Source: Vanessa cardui (taxonomy: Eukaryota > Arthropoda > Insecta > Lepidoptera > Nymphalidae). Taken from it: a stretch of DNA of 64,000 nucleotides. Below, piece after piece: positions 49,236-61,092 of the stretch (positions are counted from its first letter, which is position 1; every line of letters starts with the position of its first letter). The translations under genes were made by a program, and so were the position numbers. The stretch spans positions 13,010,171 to 13,074,170 of the forward strand of contig NC_061133.1 of the NCBI RefSeq assembly GCF_905220365.1, read 5' to 3'. A model generated the notes under the pieces. That model saw only the letters and a program-made list of their open reading frames with translations, was not told the origin of the DNA and did no database searches.

Positions 49236-49485
49236 ACACCTCGTACCCGTGTTGCTATTACCGTTATAGCAACTATCAATTGATAAATGTTGCCGTGAAA
49301 AAACATTATGGTGTATTATGCTACTGAATAGTTCATAATACCCATTTGTACTTTTGATATCAATCATCAACAAATATTGATAGCAACTCGCTATGCTATA
49401 CACGTAATAGCACCACTGAGAACAAATGAAAACATAAAATAAAAATAAAAACGACAAATCAATTCTTACAGTAAGTAAATTATTA

Positions 49486-49672
49486 AACTACCAGTCGCCC
49501 GCAGTTTCGCTCGTGTTTAAATGTGTTGGTTGTCATGTGCTAGGCTATATTAGCGTCTGTCATTGCTTGAAGTTCATGGTTTCTTCACGCCAAATTTCAC
49601 CAAAATCGGTTCAGCGGTTTGGTCGTGAAAGAGAGACAAACAGAGTTACTTTCACATTTATAATATTGAGAT
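49486..49672 (+). mobile_element. Repeat family E copy, well preserved
   Basis: GTCGCCCGCAGTTTCGCTCG, GTGTTGGTTGTCATGTGCTA, CCAAATTTCACCAAAATCGG and ACTTTCACATTTATAATATT match the 23.3 kb copy along its whole length. Confidence 0.6.
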
Positions 49673-49907
49673 ATGGTCATAATTTCATTTTTCTTTTTTG
49701 CGATCAGTGTTAACATATAAACAAACATTTGTAGCTCCTCGAAGTATTTTAGTTGCATTAACAAATATCAAATATCTCAGAGCATCTTGCAACACTGTAC
49801 ACAGAGGTCAGATGTTAACTGATGCATTTAGCACCCACTTATGAAGTCTTCATGTTTTTCATTACACGACCTTAGAACATTCGAATAGAAGGGCCATCTG
49901 CGTTTCT

Positions 49908-50025
49908 CAAATCTATACTTATATAATTAATGTAAGTCTCTCTGTCTATTATGATTTTACGGTAACATTGTTATACCTAACACTTAACCAACGCCTAAAA
50001 CGCGTATGAGGCCGGCAACTAATTT
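49908..50025 (-). repeat. Family E-like fragment, reverse orientation
   Basis: CTATACTTATATAATTAATG, GTCTCTCTGTCTATTATGAT and AAAACGCGTATGAGGCCGGC retain the family landmarks in order. Confidence 0.4.
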
Positions 50026-50827
50026 ATGTATGTATGTATAATATTTAGAAGTAATTCAACGTCCGATGAACTATTCCATGAGAAAAAATACGAAACGATT
50101 GTGAAATGTCGAATGTAATCACGAAACAATTACAGATAACTTATTGATGCGTGTATTACGCATCACCGGATTGGTTAACAGTTCACGAGTGAGAAGCGAA
50201 CTAGGATCTCACACTAACTGCAGTTATTTTGATAAGGAGTAAGATTTATTCCAAATAAAGCTGTTGAAAATATATTATACGTGAAATCATCCATAATTCA
50301 GATCCATTATGACGAAGCGATTTTCGTTCCTCTTCCGTACGCCATTGATAGCTAGTCAGAGTTTCCTTAGAAATCTCGGTAATATATGTTCATTTTTCCA
50401 GTATTCACTTCCTGACGAGAAAGTGTTGAGGACGGGTTTATGCGACACGCGGAAGCTTGGCTTTCTCATACTTATCAACGGATTCCTTATTAGCTGAGTC
50501 GCAGAACGATACGTCATCCAATTGTTCAATTTATAGAAGAATAACTTCATTGTAAAGTTATTTCTGTTCTAAGAATATGCGTCTTTTTTCAGTGATTCTT
50601 CTGTATACAGGTTGAGGGTATACTATTACTATTGAATGTAATATATTTTTTTTAATTTAAACTTTTCTTTTCTTAGATTTCTGACGCATAAAATTTTCTT
50701 GTCTTTTACTTTTGTAAGAGTTGTGTAATGGCGTAAATAAATTAACATTCATTAATGATCTTATTTTGTAAATGTTCTTAAATATATTATGTACTTATAT
50801 AATTTTCAAATGATCACCTTTTTTCCG

Positions 50828-50998
50828 CTACGGTGGCGTGATAGTGGCCGTCGTTTTAGGTATAACAAGCCTATCTTGAGGTTCAGGTTAGTTTCATACC
50901 AAAGTCCATCAAATTCATTTCAATGTTTTAGCCATTAACGCGTAACAGATGAACAGATATAATGAGTAAATTTCGCATTCCCAATATAAGTATAGATG
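50828..50998 (+). mobile_element. Repeat family E, degenerate copy
   Basis: CATACCAAAGTCCATCAAAT and TTCCCAATATAAGTATAGAT are the only clear landmarks. A Helitron-like end (ACGAAGTCGGGTCCAGCAGT) follows at 51.13-51.16 kb and may belong to another element. Confidence 0.35.
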
Positions 50999-51549
50999 GA
51001 ACGTTTTTTTTTCTTGAGAAATAATTTACACGGGCAAAGATATCGCTTGTTGTATCATATATTTCCTAAAAATAATAAAAATAAAAACGCGTTTCATTAA
51101 AAAGATCACGTGACATAACGGTAATTTTACCCGAACGAAGTCGGGTCCAGCAGTTAGCCAGTTTAATATATAATCGGTGACTATCAAACGTGTTTCAGAT
51201 AATAATCTGATTCATAATTGATTCATAACGACAGAACATGGTGTTTTTTATTAAATCAACAACACAGAACTAATTAATACACGTCAATATAATGTAATTA
51301 TTATAATTAGATTACATAAGCAACGAAAGCCGAAACAAGTATTCATGACAAGAGTTATTCAATGGAGAAATTCGTTGACGAGTTGATCTAGTCTTATGTA
51401 GCTGATTGGTAAGGCTTCGGACACATGTGCAAACGAACGCAAAGTGACGTGGATTAATAGGCTATGAATACATAGCGGTCTTTTCTGTAAGTTCATTTTA
51501 TCGAGCAAATTTTATGACTTTAAAATAATTCATACCTAAAATCAGTATG

Positions 51550-51749
51550 TACAGTTGGGGTAAGAAAAGGTTCGTCACCTTAAGATCTATTTTCGTATGC
51601 TCAGTATGAGCGATAATCTGCTTTACCGATCGAGAATGACATATTGCGTCGCAATGATTTGATGTTTAGATTCAAAAGGTACGAAGAGTTTAAGACTTGA
51701 TAAAGGAATTAATTTGAAAACTGACGAAGGTTTTCTTACTCTGACTGTA
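51550..51749. mobile_element. MITE family G, copy 3, complete
   Basis: Exactly 200 bases from TA to TA, with inverted ends TACAGTTGGGGTAAGAAAA and TTTTCTTACTCTGACTGTA. The similarity of the ends runs inward for nearly 30 bases (TTCGTCAC against GACGAA). The body contains the palindrome ATTGCGTCGCAAT. There is no coding capacity, so it would depend on a mariner-type transposase elsewhere. Confidence 0.8.
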
Positions 51750-52605
51750 AATACTAAGACTTCCGGACTTATATATGTGCACTTAGATATGAACACGTCA
51801 TAGTCTCAACTTTACTAGTCTTTATTGAACTTCAACCTTTTAGGATGTATAGAAAAAAATTGCTTGAAATGAAACGTGTTACATAAACTCGATTGAGTTA
51901 CTTTTGATTATATCGACACTAATAATAACTAAACTTTTTTGTTGCTAAAATTTTGTTTTGAAAAATATTATACAATATATTTATAAATGGAACGGTGTGA
52001 GTGTGTCGAGAAGATTCTTGTATTGAAATACTCACATAAGAACAGAGCGGCACATATCTTCTAAATCTCATTATGAAATGGATATTTACCCACATTTTCG
52101 AATGATTTCAATACTCACGTGTAGTACGCGATCGCTAAGACAGTGTGACAAGTAATATGACATTTTAATAAAAGCTAAAAGTAAATCTTCGTGTATGAAA
52201 ACGTTGAATTAAAAAGTTGTTACACGAAATATATATTTTACTTAAACAAAAAGAAAACAGAACGTAACTCGCTTCTGAAATGTCGCTCGACATAAAGTTA
52301 CTTTCACTGATAAAAAATAAAAGTCGAAAAGAACTTTGGATTTAAAACGTGCAATCTTGTTCCTGTCATTTTGTTTAAATAAAAAAAAAATAGATATATC
52401 AAGTCCGTCTGAAATGAGGCCGCTTATTATCTTCACTTTGATAAATAACTACATGTTTAATTTATTTATTAGGATTCAGCTATTCTATTCTAAATTAATA
52501 TACAAATTAATAAAATAAAAATTCGATTTTCGAATTGTTGTAGGTTTATTTTTTTTTAATACTGGCAACGAAAATAACATCGATTTTAACTTCGAGATTT
52601 TAGCA

Positions 52606-52712
52606 TGATCCAAGCCCACCTGGGTAAGTAAGCCCTCATCATATTCTAGTATAACAAAGCAATCCTTCGTACTTTTGTGTTTGAAAGGCGAGGAACCTAA
52701 AGTAGGTATATG
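52606..52712 (+). mobile_element. SINE family A, degenerate fragment
   Basis: CAAGCCCACCTGGGTAAGTA then CATCATATTCTAG and GTTTGAAAGGCGAGGAACC follow family A order. The assignment is tentative because substitutions are many. Confidence 0.35.
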
Positions 52713-53074
52713 TACAAAGAATGATTCCAATATTTCATTCCATGATTGCGATGTAACTGACCACTCCGCTGTGAGGACCTCTCAAGGTGGTCTATTTACC
52801 TACTATAAAGAAAAAATAATAATCGCAATGATGTTTCTAATACAGACAGACAGACACTCGAAGTGTCAATTACATTAATTTATAATACGCAAGTACATCA
52901 AAACTGAGTGGTAGATTTCAAAGTATTCTAACATCGAGTACAATTTGAATAGAACATCCAAACGTCAATAGAAAAGAATATAAGAATAGAAAAAAGATAT
53001 ATCAAGCAATTACAGAATTATTGAAAGCGTTACAGACAATTTAGAAATTTCTTTTGCATTTTTTATTTTTTTAT

Positions 53075-53110
53075 TTCTTTAACATGCGCAAGCGCAGGCG
53101 AAATTGAAAG
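53075..53110. promoter_or_regulatory. NRF1/Ewg-like half sites
   Basis: ACATGCGCAAGCGCAGGCGA contains two overlapping TGCGCA/GCGCAGGC-type half sites. Confidence 0.25.
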
Positions 53111-53689
53111 TCATCGACGGATGTGCGTTCGCTTTCCAGCGTTTATACACTAGATATATGCTGGGTGTGAGCTTTTGTACATTTAATTAGTCACTCTTCT
53201 AGACTTTACACGTTTATTACGTTTTTAAATATAGAACATAATAATTAATATTTTGGTAGTCTATAAAATACATGCCCCACTGTGCAAGGCCCTCATCCTT
53301 TTAGGACAAGACTTTGTAATTTATTTCCAATCGTCAATCCGTTTAGATAGATTTTCCTGAGGTAGAGACACATTTGCTGGAAATAAACCCATGGTCTTAT
53401 TTTACACATAATATGTTAATAGAAATAATTAAAAAAAAAACATTCTTAACGTCTTCTATCTACTGACATCACGATAAAAAATAAAATCATTCCTTGTAGA
53501 GAAATTTCATACACATTTACAAATACCTACAATACAATGTTTTCATTACAAGCTTATAGAACGTTAGGCTTTTTTCAAGAGTTTCCAAGAACTCTTTATC
53601 TGCCATTGAAATATCATCGATCATTAAACAAAACACTTTTCTTGTTTCTAAGGATGATTAACATAATGCGTGCGACGTAGTGATACCTC

Positions 53690-53775
53690 GTAAGTCATCG
53701 TCGCCGGCGGCGATCATAATCGCCGGCTTCCTGCGCAGGCGCCGCATCTGCTAGCGAAAGCGCTGTGTCAATACA
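53690..53775. promoter_or_regulatory. GC-rich island with CGCCGGCGGCG and CTGCGCAGGCGC
   Basis: GTCGCCGGCGGCGATCATAA is followed by CGCCGGCTTCCTGCGCAGGC, giving repeated CGCCGGC words 21 bases apart and a GCGCAGGC half site. The flanks are AT-rich and then SINE. Confidence 0.3.
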
Positions 53776-53861
53776 TAGATCGATAGTGATGCGAAACGTA
53801 GACACTTTCTTTTGTTTCATTTGGTACTGCGCCTGTCTCGCGGCTTTACCTATCAATCAAT

Positions 53862-53975
53862 TAATAATAATAATAAATAAATATGAGACAACATCACATA
53901 CATTACTCTGATCCCAATGTAAGTAGCTGAAGCACTTGTGTTATGGAAATCAGAAGTAACGACGGTACCATTAAT
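53862..53975 (-). mobile_element. tRNA-derived SINE family C, 5'-truncated
   Basis: The (TAA)n tail, GACAACATCACATACATTAC and GAAGTAACGACGGTACCAT are well preserved, then it is cut off, as in the 36.2 kb copy. Confidence 0.7.
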
Positions 53976-54034
53976 ATAAAAGATACAGATAGTTTGTATA
54001 AACTGATAACTGCTACGTTAATTATAGCTATACT

Positions 54035-54197
54035 ATTTCTTGCCCGCGTTTTCGCTTGTCTTTTGGGGATTGGATATTAATTAAGTACTTTGTTCAAGTT
54101 TATACGAAATTTAATCAAATTCGGTTCAGTGATTTGGCTGCGGAAGAGAAACACGCAGACAGACCTACTTTCACATTTATATTATTAGCGTAGATAT
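54035..54197 (+). mobile_element. Repeat family E copy
   Basis: CTTGCCCGCGTTTTCGCTTG, ATTTAATCAAATTCGGTTCA and TACTTTCACATTTATATTAT are in family E order. Confidence 0.55.
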
Positions 54198-54639
54198 CAT
54201 AATCGACTGCAAACCACTGTTCTTACAGCACGTATAAATATAATAATACCAATTTGTACACATTATAATAATTAATCGGGTTCTAATGTAAGGTCATTAA
54301 TGGAATATTAAATTAATTTATATTTTATAATGTTTATTCGCGTTAAGGATTACGTATATAATACAGTTGTTAAAGTGTGTTAGTATAATTTTTTGCCTTT
54401 TATATTCGTATTTAATATATTCTATACAGAGTTCAATGACCGATAAATGACAATACCGTGTTAACCGCAGAACCGTGTAATCAATTTATATTAACAATTT
54501 TATTGCAACAATAGTATGAGTATATTTCAATTCATATGTTCTACGTGTAAGGGTATTACTCATCATCATTCAATGGTGCTTATAGAATTTCTAACCATTA
54601 GTAATTCATATGTTTGATATTATACGAGCGTAGCTACAA

Positions 54640-54695
54640 ACTTGCGGCCACCTGCGCATGCGCAGGGAAAGTCGCGATTTGTCAACGCGCTCCTG
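54640..54695. promoter_or_regulatory. Perfect 14-bp NRF1/Ewg-type palindrome
   Basis: CTGCGCATGCGCAG at 54652-54665 is a perfect palindrome and fits the NRF1 family consensus closely. CpG-rich bases surround it (CTTGCGGCCACC before; AAGTCGCGATTTGTCAACGC after). Confidence 0.4.
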
Positions 54696-54993
54696 TCATA
54701 ATGAGCGGTCACGTAATACGTCTTGTTGCAATGGTGTCTGCAATTGATTAAGATACGCATGCGTGTTTCAATCACGTTAATTGAACTTACCTCTGTTTGT
54801 ATGAACTGTATGTACTGTACATATATAGTCATATATATAAGTATACTAACTACATCAGTTAGTTTAGAGCAGTGATCAATTCTTCTTAAATCTTGTGAAT
54901 AATATTTTAAAGTCGGCCATTTTTTTTTAAATAAAAAATGGAATCGAACTTTCATCATGGTAATACGATGTCGATTTTGTTATAGTCCAAATT

Positions 54994-55233
54994 AGCTTGT
55001 AAACTACTCTCTGCCAGGGTAAGGTCCCTTTTGAGCAGAAGGTTTTTTGAGCTGGAACATCCATGCTGTTCCAATTCGAATTAGTATTACTTATGTGAAA
55101 TTGGACACATGCAAGTTTCCTCAAGATATTTTCCTTCAAACGAATTAAGCAAATGAAAATTCACCTGCCTGGGTTTGAACCCGTAATCATCGGTAAAAAT
55201 GCAAACGTTCTAACAACTGAGCCATCTCTGCTT
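54994..55233 (-). mobile_element. tRNA-derived SINE family B, diverged
   Basis: CCATGCTGTTCCAATTCGAA, GGACACATGCAAGTTTCCTC and CCTGGGTTTGAACCCGTAAT follow in order, with several internal deletions. The B box is intact; the A box reads as TGGCTCAGTTG on the minus strand. Confidence 0.65.
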
Positions 55234-55464
55234 ACTGCTACTCAAAAGTCATGGCGAATTATGTGTGGCCCATTGAACACATCCGTTGATCGCACTTGTA
55301 TTTAATACATTTTAAATTGTAATCCATATTAATAAATATATATCTCTTTATATGAGTACAATACATACAGTTTAGATTAAATCGTATGACATTATATTAA
55401 AATAACAATATCAAAAAATACTTGAATATTTATAAATTTAGAACGATAAAAAAATTCTTCAACA

Positions 55465-55531
55465 CGAATGTATCGAACCTGAGGCTATCACATCACTAGG
55501 CGGCATATAATCCATTGAGTTATCACTGCCT
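55465..55531 (-). mobile_element. tRNA-like SINE head, degenerate
   Basis: On the minus strand GCAGTGATAACTCAATGGAT (A-box-like) and CCTCAGGTTCGATACATTCG (B-box-like) occur at tRNA spacing. It resembles the element at 59.0 kb more than families B or C. Confidence 0.35.
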
Positions 55532-56124
55532 AATAATTTCAAAGTAACGTTATGTAACTTAAACTCTACAATTTATATGAAACCATTACCAAAACCAAAG
55601 TAGCTATCCAATCCCCGTGGGATCAAGAGCTGAATAATCAATAGCAATTTTCACTTGTTACCGTAAACACCGAGCGATGATGAACAAGCTTCCCATTCGA
55701 CTTTCCCCGCTTACAAGTGGGCGAGGCTTGTTACTAAATCGAGCTAAATAAATCTGCTATTGACTGATTTATTATGATTACAAACGCCGAGTGAAATTGT
55801 TTCTGTTTTCGGCTTATTAACTATTGTATTCATTTCATTATTAATAATTTTAGCCGATTTACAATTTTGCTGTTATAACGTTGATTGTTTGTTATTTTTC
55901 GTTTCGTGATTGTGTGTTGTGTATCAAAGTGATTCAAAGAAAAAGTTATTTATATAAGAATTATTAAAAGTATATACAACCGGTATATCAATATATACAA
56001 ATATGAATAAAACAGTTAAGGCAAATTCAAAAAGGTTGAACTGGAACTCTTTGAAAAAATACTGTAAAATTATTCCAATTGCTTTGTAACTATTGTACTT
56101 CATTGTATTTAAGTAATAATATAA

Positions 56125-56156
56125 CAAACATTTTATTTTATTGTTTCAGGTAAGAA
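56125..56156 (+). other. Candidate recursive splice (ratchet) site, downstream intron
   Basis: ATTGTTTCAG|GTAAGA, junction 56149/56150, is preceded by a run of T with few interruptions (56131-56146) and by possible branch points (TGTAAC, TAATA) 20-60 bases upstream. It lies about 24 kb after the PH exon in an intron of at least 31.9 kb, outside the SINE copies on either side. It is the better of the two candidates by pyrimidine tract. No open frame of note follows, which agrees with a zero-length exon. Confidence 0.55.
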
Positions 56157-56367
56157 AAACGCTGGTATATAGTACCTATAGGTAATGAGATGCGGATCAA
56201 CGTTTTTATATATAGTAAGTATATAATAACGATAAAGCAATATTCTATTTAAATCATATTACCTATATTTAAATCGTCAATCAAACATACTTTACAGTTT
56301 TATGACGTATTTTTGAATCAACATTTTATAACATACAATTAAGTATGTTGTATGTTGTTACTGAGAC

Positions 56368-56633
56368 AACGCCTCCTCTTCCATTTACCATTTACGAGAG
56401 GGTTTGGAACATATTCCACCATGCTGTTCCAATGCCGGTTGGTAGAATGCACATGTGGCAGAATTTCGATGAAATAATGCGGGTTTCCTTACGATGTTTT
56501 CCTTAACCGTCGAGCACGAGATTAACTATAATCACAAATTAAGCACATGTATATATAGTGGTGGTTGTCTGGATTTGAACCCGCAATCATCGGTTAAGAT
56601 GCACACGATCTAACCACTGGGCCATCTCAGCTC
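56368..56633 (-). mobile_element. tRNA-derived SINE family B, good copy
   Basis: On the minus strand the A box TGGCCCAGTGG lies at 56614-56624 and the B box GGGTTCAAATCC at 56571-56582. The body includes GTTCCAATGCCGGTTGGTAG. The tail side is partly degraded. Confidence 0.7.
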
Positions 56634-56989
56634 AATATACAATTAGTTCTGGTCAATACCGTAATTTTATACATAGAGAGTAATATTGTCACCGACACTC
56701 TTAAATTGGCGCAGTGAGAAATAAAATCGCCAATGCTCGCCAAACTTGGAAAAAAAAATATTAGTTCCTTGCATCTGTAGTACACTACAGTGCACACTGG
56801 CTGTCAAATAATTTATTCAATATTCACTTATTTATTTATGTCAAATAATTACTGTCGGGTCTTCTGTAGGATTTTAGACAAACTGGCGCACATGTACAGC
56901 GCATTTTTTCTACTTATAATATATTTAAATTGCGCCTTAAGGCGATCGTTAAATTTCTAAGGCGTGTTATCATCTAACAGTTTTTTTTA

Positions 56990-57052
56990 ATTATGCTTTT
57001 GTGCAAGCCGCTTGGTTGATACCACCAATTCATCATATTCTACCGACCCTTA
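56990..57052 (+). mobile_element. SINE family A, head fragment
   Basis: GCTTTTGTGCAAGCCGCTTG and ACCACCAATTCATCATATTC match the first 60 bases of family A. Confidence 0.5.
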
Positions 57053-57779
57053 AAACGCGAGCAAAGTCAACTTGTAAATTAGACAAATTCAAATGTTCAG
57101 TGATTTAGTAATTTTAATACTTCCTTTCGATTTAATGTTTCCTTAATTGCAGTAATATTTGAACACTCAAAAGCTGTTATTTAGATCGAACTGCAGAAGC
57201 GATTTACACAATATTCAGCCATAAAGTCCTTGAATTTAATTATTATTATGGTTAATATTGCTTGGCAATAGTGTATTGTATTCAATTAGAGTTTGTCATA
57301 CAACATTGCTTAATTCGTTATTCGTTATTACATTTTATTAATAATCAAACGTTATTGATTAAAAAAACTGTAGATTAGATCGTTTTCATTACAAAAAATA
57401 TTACAGCTTTAAATGTTACGTGTAAAAATGTGTTACTGTGTCTTAAGCACTCAATCGACCTTGGAATAATATTTTGATTTGAATGGTAAATAAAAGTCAA
57501 GTTTTCGTCGAATTGTAGGAAAGTAAACATATTATGGCATTATATACAAATAGTTGTCGATTGAAGCTTGTTTAATACTAAGCAGTAGGGAGGCAAAATG
57601 ACTTTCACATTTATAAAATCAGTAAAGATGCAAGATTTATTTTCGTCCTATGTCTATTACAATGTACTAGTGCTTTCATAGGCATAGGGGTCTTTCATAT
57701 TCCAGGCTGTTATTGAGTATTTGTAGATAAGAAACCCTCAATGACGATCTAAGCGGGCTAACAACGTACCCTTTCGCGT

Positions 57780-57899
57780 AAAATCTACATTTCGAACCGG
57801 TGGTAGCTTCACTTAAAATAGTTTTTAAATGACGATACAAAAGTGCTTGTGAAAAGCCTACTCGAATAAAATACATATAATATATTGATTTTGATTTCG
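57780..57899 (+). mobile_element. LINE 3' tail fragment
   Basis: TTTCGAACCGGTGGTAGCTT is followed by AATGACGATACAAAAGTGCT and ends TATTGATTTTGATTTC. It is the plus-strand counterpart of the tails at 18.9 and 22.6 kb and contains no coding sequence. Confidence 0.6.
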
Positions 57900-59024
57900 C
57901 AGCAACGTGTATTTTGCGTGCGCCTTGCTTTAGAGTTAGCTAATGAAACGACAAATCCTTCTCATACTCACACCTGATATTAGGTACTCAACGAATGGCT
58001 CTAAATGGCTTCAATTCTTCTGAAGAACAAGATACTCCAAAGAAGAAAAGAGTCTTCTATATTAAGACCCTGGATTTTGAGACGCTTCTTGTACAGTCCA
58101 CTTAGCTCGCGACTACAACATACTAGTAAACTATTTATAAATACGGGTAAAACATGCAACCTTCCTTTTTCTAGTCGGATAAAAAGCGACGCGTGGGTAT
58201 CGAGTAAAAACATTTAATGTCTACCGCGATTCGTTAATCCACAGCCATAATAACAGATTGCCTGCAATAATCGAGTCCCACGAGATTACAATCGCTAAGT
58301 TTTTGTCAAATCACTGTTTTTAGTAGGATGTTAAAAGTAAAAGTGTGGAATTTATTGCGTCTATAGATTATTTAGCTTCGCTTTTTCGCTCGCGTGTAAG
58401 CGTGACAAGCGAGAAATGCATCATGTGAAGCTGTTTTCGCTCAAACTGCTAACAATGAATGTTTATTAAAAACAAATACGTATAATAAGTTGCTTTTTTT
58501 TAGATTTAATCGCGTGTTATTTTTCGCTCGTAATGTTTGAAAATGTTCTTTGAATTTATCAATACGTTAAAAGAAAGCAATTAAATAACATAATAGTAAT
58601 AGTTTATGTTAGTTTATTTTCAATGACAATATCGTTATTAAAAAATCTAAATTGTTTTCAAACCAAAGCATTATTCAATATATTTTCTTATTGATTGTGC
58701 AAAAACTGCCCCGTTTTAGAAACTCAGCTGAATTATTTTTCGGTAAATTAGATATAGATATACTTTCATACATTTTCCAATTCAAATAAAAAATAAAATA
58801 AAAAAACAGCATTAATACGATCAATTTATATCTAAGATATCAATCCTTCAAATTTATGACATATAGGCTAAGCGTTTAGAGCCCGACATGACAACGCTTA
58901 GATTTAATTTCAATATAAGAGCCCTTTCAATTTGAAGTTTATTTAAACAATTAATTATTCACATTTTCAAAGTATTGCTAATATTGTATCCTCCGAGCGT
59001 TATACTTGTATAAGACGAGGACAA

Positions 59025-59102
59025 TAGCTCGAGGGTCAGCTTTGAACCCGTGACTTTCACATCGCAATCTTCACGAATACCAATGAGCTATTGAGGCCTT
59101 TT
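59025..59102 (-). mobile_element. tRNA-like SINE head of a different family
   Basis: On the minus strand GGCCTCAATAGCTCATTGG resembles a tRNA start plus A box, and CACGGGTTCAAAGCTGACC resembles a B box, about 40 bases apart. It is not a functional tRNA because no acceptor-stem pairing or anticodon arm was evident. Confidence 0.4.
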
Positions 59103-59679
59103 ATTAAATTCCATCTCTGACTGATTTGTTAATAATAAACATTAGCTCTGAGGCATTTTCAACGAGGTATAATAAATCATTCCAGAGAAAACTATGTATC
59201 GGAATCGCTTCGCCGGCACCAATTCTAATTAGATTATTACCGGTTATCGTCGCTCTGGTTCATTAATTGATTTAATATAAACTCGTTAATTTTTTTATAA
59301 ATTAAATGTACTTTAACATATCCGCATTAAATTCGACTTTTTGGCGTTCAATTTTAATATGTACCAAATCTTTATATTTGAAATGCCAGTCCTATTTATA
59401 GCAGAGCATTATTATTCATTATTAAGACTAATTTGTTACTTCTAAATTTTAAAATTGAACGTCTGTGCTCAAAATGCCAAGTATATTTTTAAGATTTCAA
59501 TTTTAAAAAGTTTACATATTCATAAAATCGAATCAAAACAATAACTTACACGAAAACATTAATAAATAAGCTTGGTTACGTAATACCTTCTATATAATAG
59601 CAGTCATTTTTAATTAATTAAGAAACTTTAGGGACTCGATTAAATCATTCGATTCAGTAAATAATCGGTCAGATAATAT

Positions 59680-59880
59680 CGAATGAACAGTGCCGAGACT
59701 AAAGCGAGGTTTCACTGTTGATTGTTTACCTTTTATCGGATCGAAATTCGAGGCTCAAATTACAAGTTCACGAGTTCTAGAAAAATTTGGGACATCGACT
59801 TTCGCTTCTAAAAATTTCACTATCGATACATATTACGGAAATTGTATTACGATCGATCGATATATCGAAAACTAAAGTAC
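59680..59880. promoter_or_regulatory. Unique segment rich in ATCGAT motifs
   Basis: TATCGATA lies at 59821-59828, with GATCGATCGATATATCGAAA at 59850-59869. A 61-codon plus frame spans it without protein character. Confidence 0.25.
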
Positions 59881-61092
59881 TTATTCTATTTAGTTTATTT
59901 TTTATTTTTAAAATAATTCTTAAGTAGCACTAGTACTTTCTATCATAACTTACAGGATTCATTTGAATGTAAAGCAGGCGCAGGTTCGGAATATAGATTC
60001 TAAGAAATAGAAAGTCAAAGGGTAAATAATTTGATACTTATTTCGAGTGATACTAAATAATCGATCATATAATATTCCTTTTTAAAACATTAAAAGTGAT
60101 AAATTTGGTTACGACGCGATATCAAACGGCAAATAAGGCTACCTTAGTTTCCACGTCAAATCATTTAAATATCAATTTCTATATTTCATATGATATATGC
60201 AAAGTATATGCAATATTACAATAAAATATTGCTCCGCTTACATGCATAAGTATAATACATTTTCTAGTCATGACTTAAATGAAGATGCTACTTACGATTA
60301 TATTATTTTATCCATTAATACATACTTTTATTCTGCTACCAACGTTTTACACAAGACGTAAGAGACTTCATTATTGTAAGTCGCGGTTAATACTTTCGAC
60401 AAAATCGAAAAGTCGAAAGTTATTCAACTCGTGATTTTCTATAACCATTTTTGTCAAGACGTCAAGTAAGGAACCAATACTGGTAGGAAAAGTGAAGAAA
60501 AAAGGGAAAACAGCGCGATTTGCGAGAGTTAATGAGGAACGAGTTAGTCATCGGGTTTCTAATGTTTGTTTTAATTAATTCCATTAGATGTGCTGGTGAC
60601 GTTACATACAAGCCTCTTAATGTTCCACAGCGGGGAAAAGATTATCTCTTGTGTGGAGCATATTTGATCACCAAATGTTGCAGTGCTTTGGACATATGAC
60701 CTTCAATCTTTGTTGGCTAAGTCCGAGCCCTATTCTAGCGCTGATTTTTAAATATCGAACCAAAATGTTCATTGAAAAACGTTCAAAGAATATTGTTATA
60801 CAATAATCATCACGCACACTACATATCAAGGAACCATAATCTTAAGTGGCTTTAGTTTAAAAAAGTGTACGGAAGTCGTTTTAAATTATATATTTTTTCT
60901 AATAACACACTCGGCATAGACTTTAAACAGCACTGACATACAAGTTCTAGGTTTTAACGACATAATTCGATTCAACTTCCGATTCGATAACCGCTTTCTA
61001 AAAAGTCTTGTCTAGTCTGCCGCGTTGCGTCGACCGCCTTGGTCTCGTTGCTAACTTAAAAAATGGTGGAAAGTCTTCGGTTCAAATTAATT

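Larger units (their letters stand above)
57900..61092. other. Mostly unique intron sequence
   Basis: A tRNA-like SINE head at 59.0 kb and an ATCGAT-rich segment at 59.7-59.9 kb are the only features seen. No exon was found. Confidence 0.4.
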
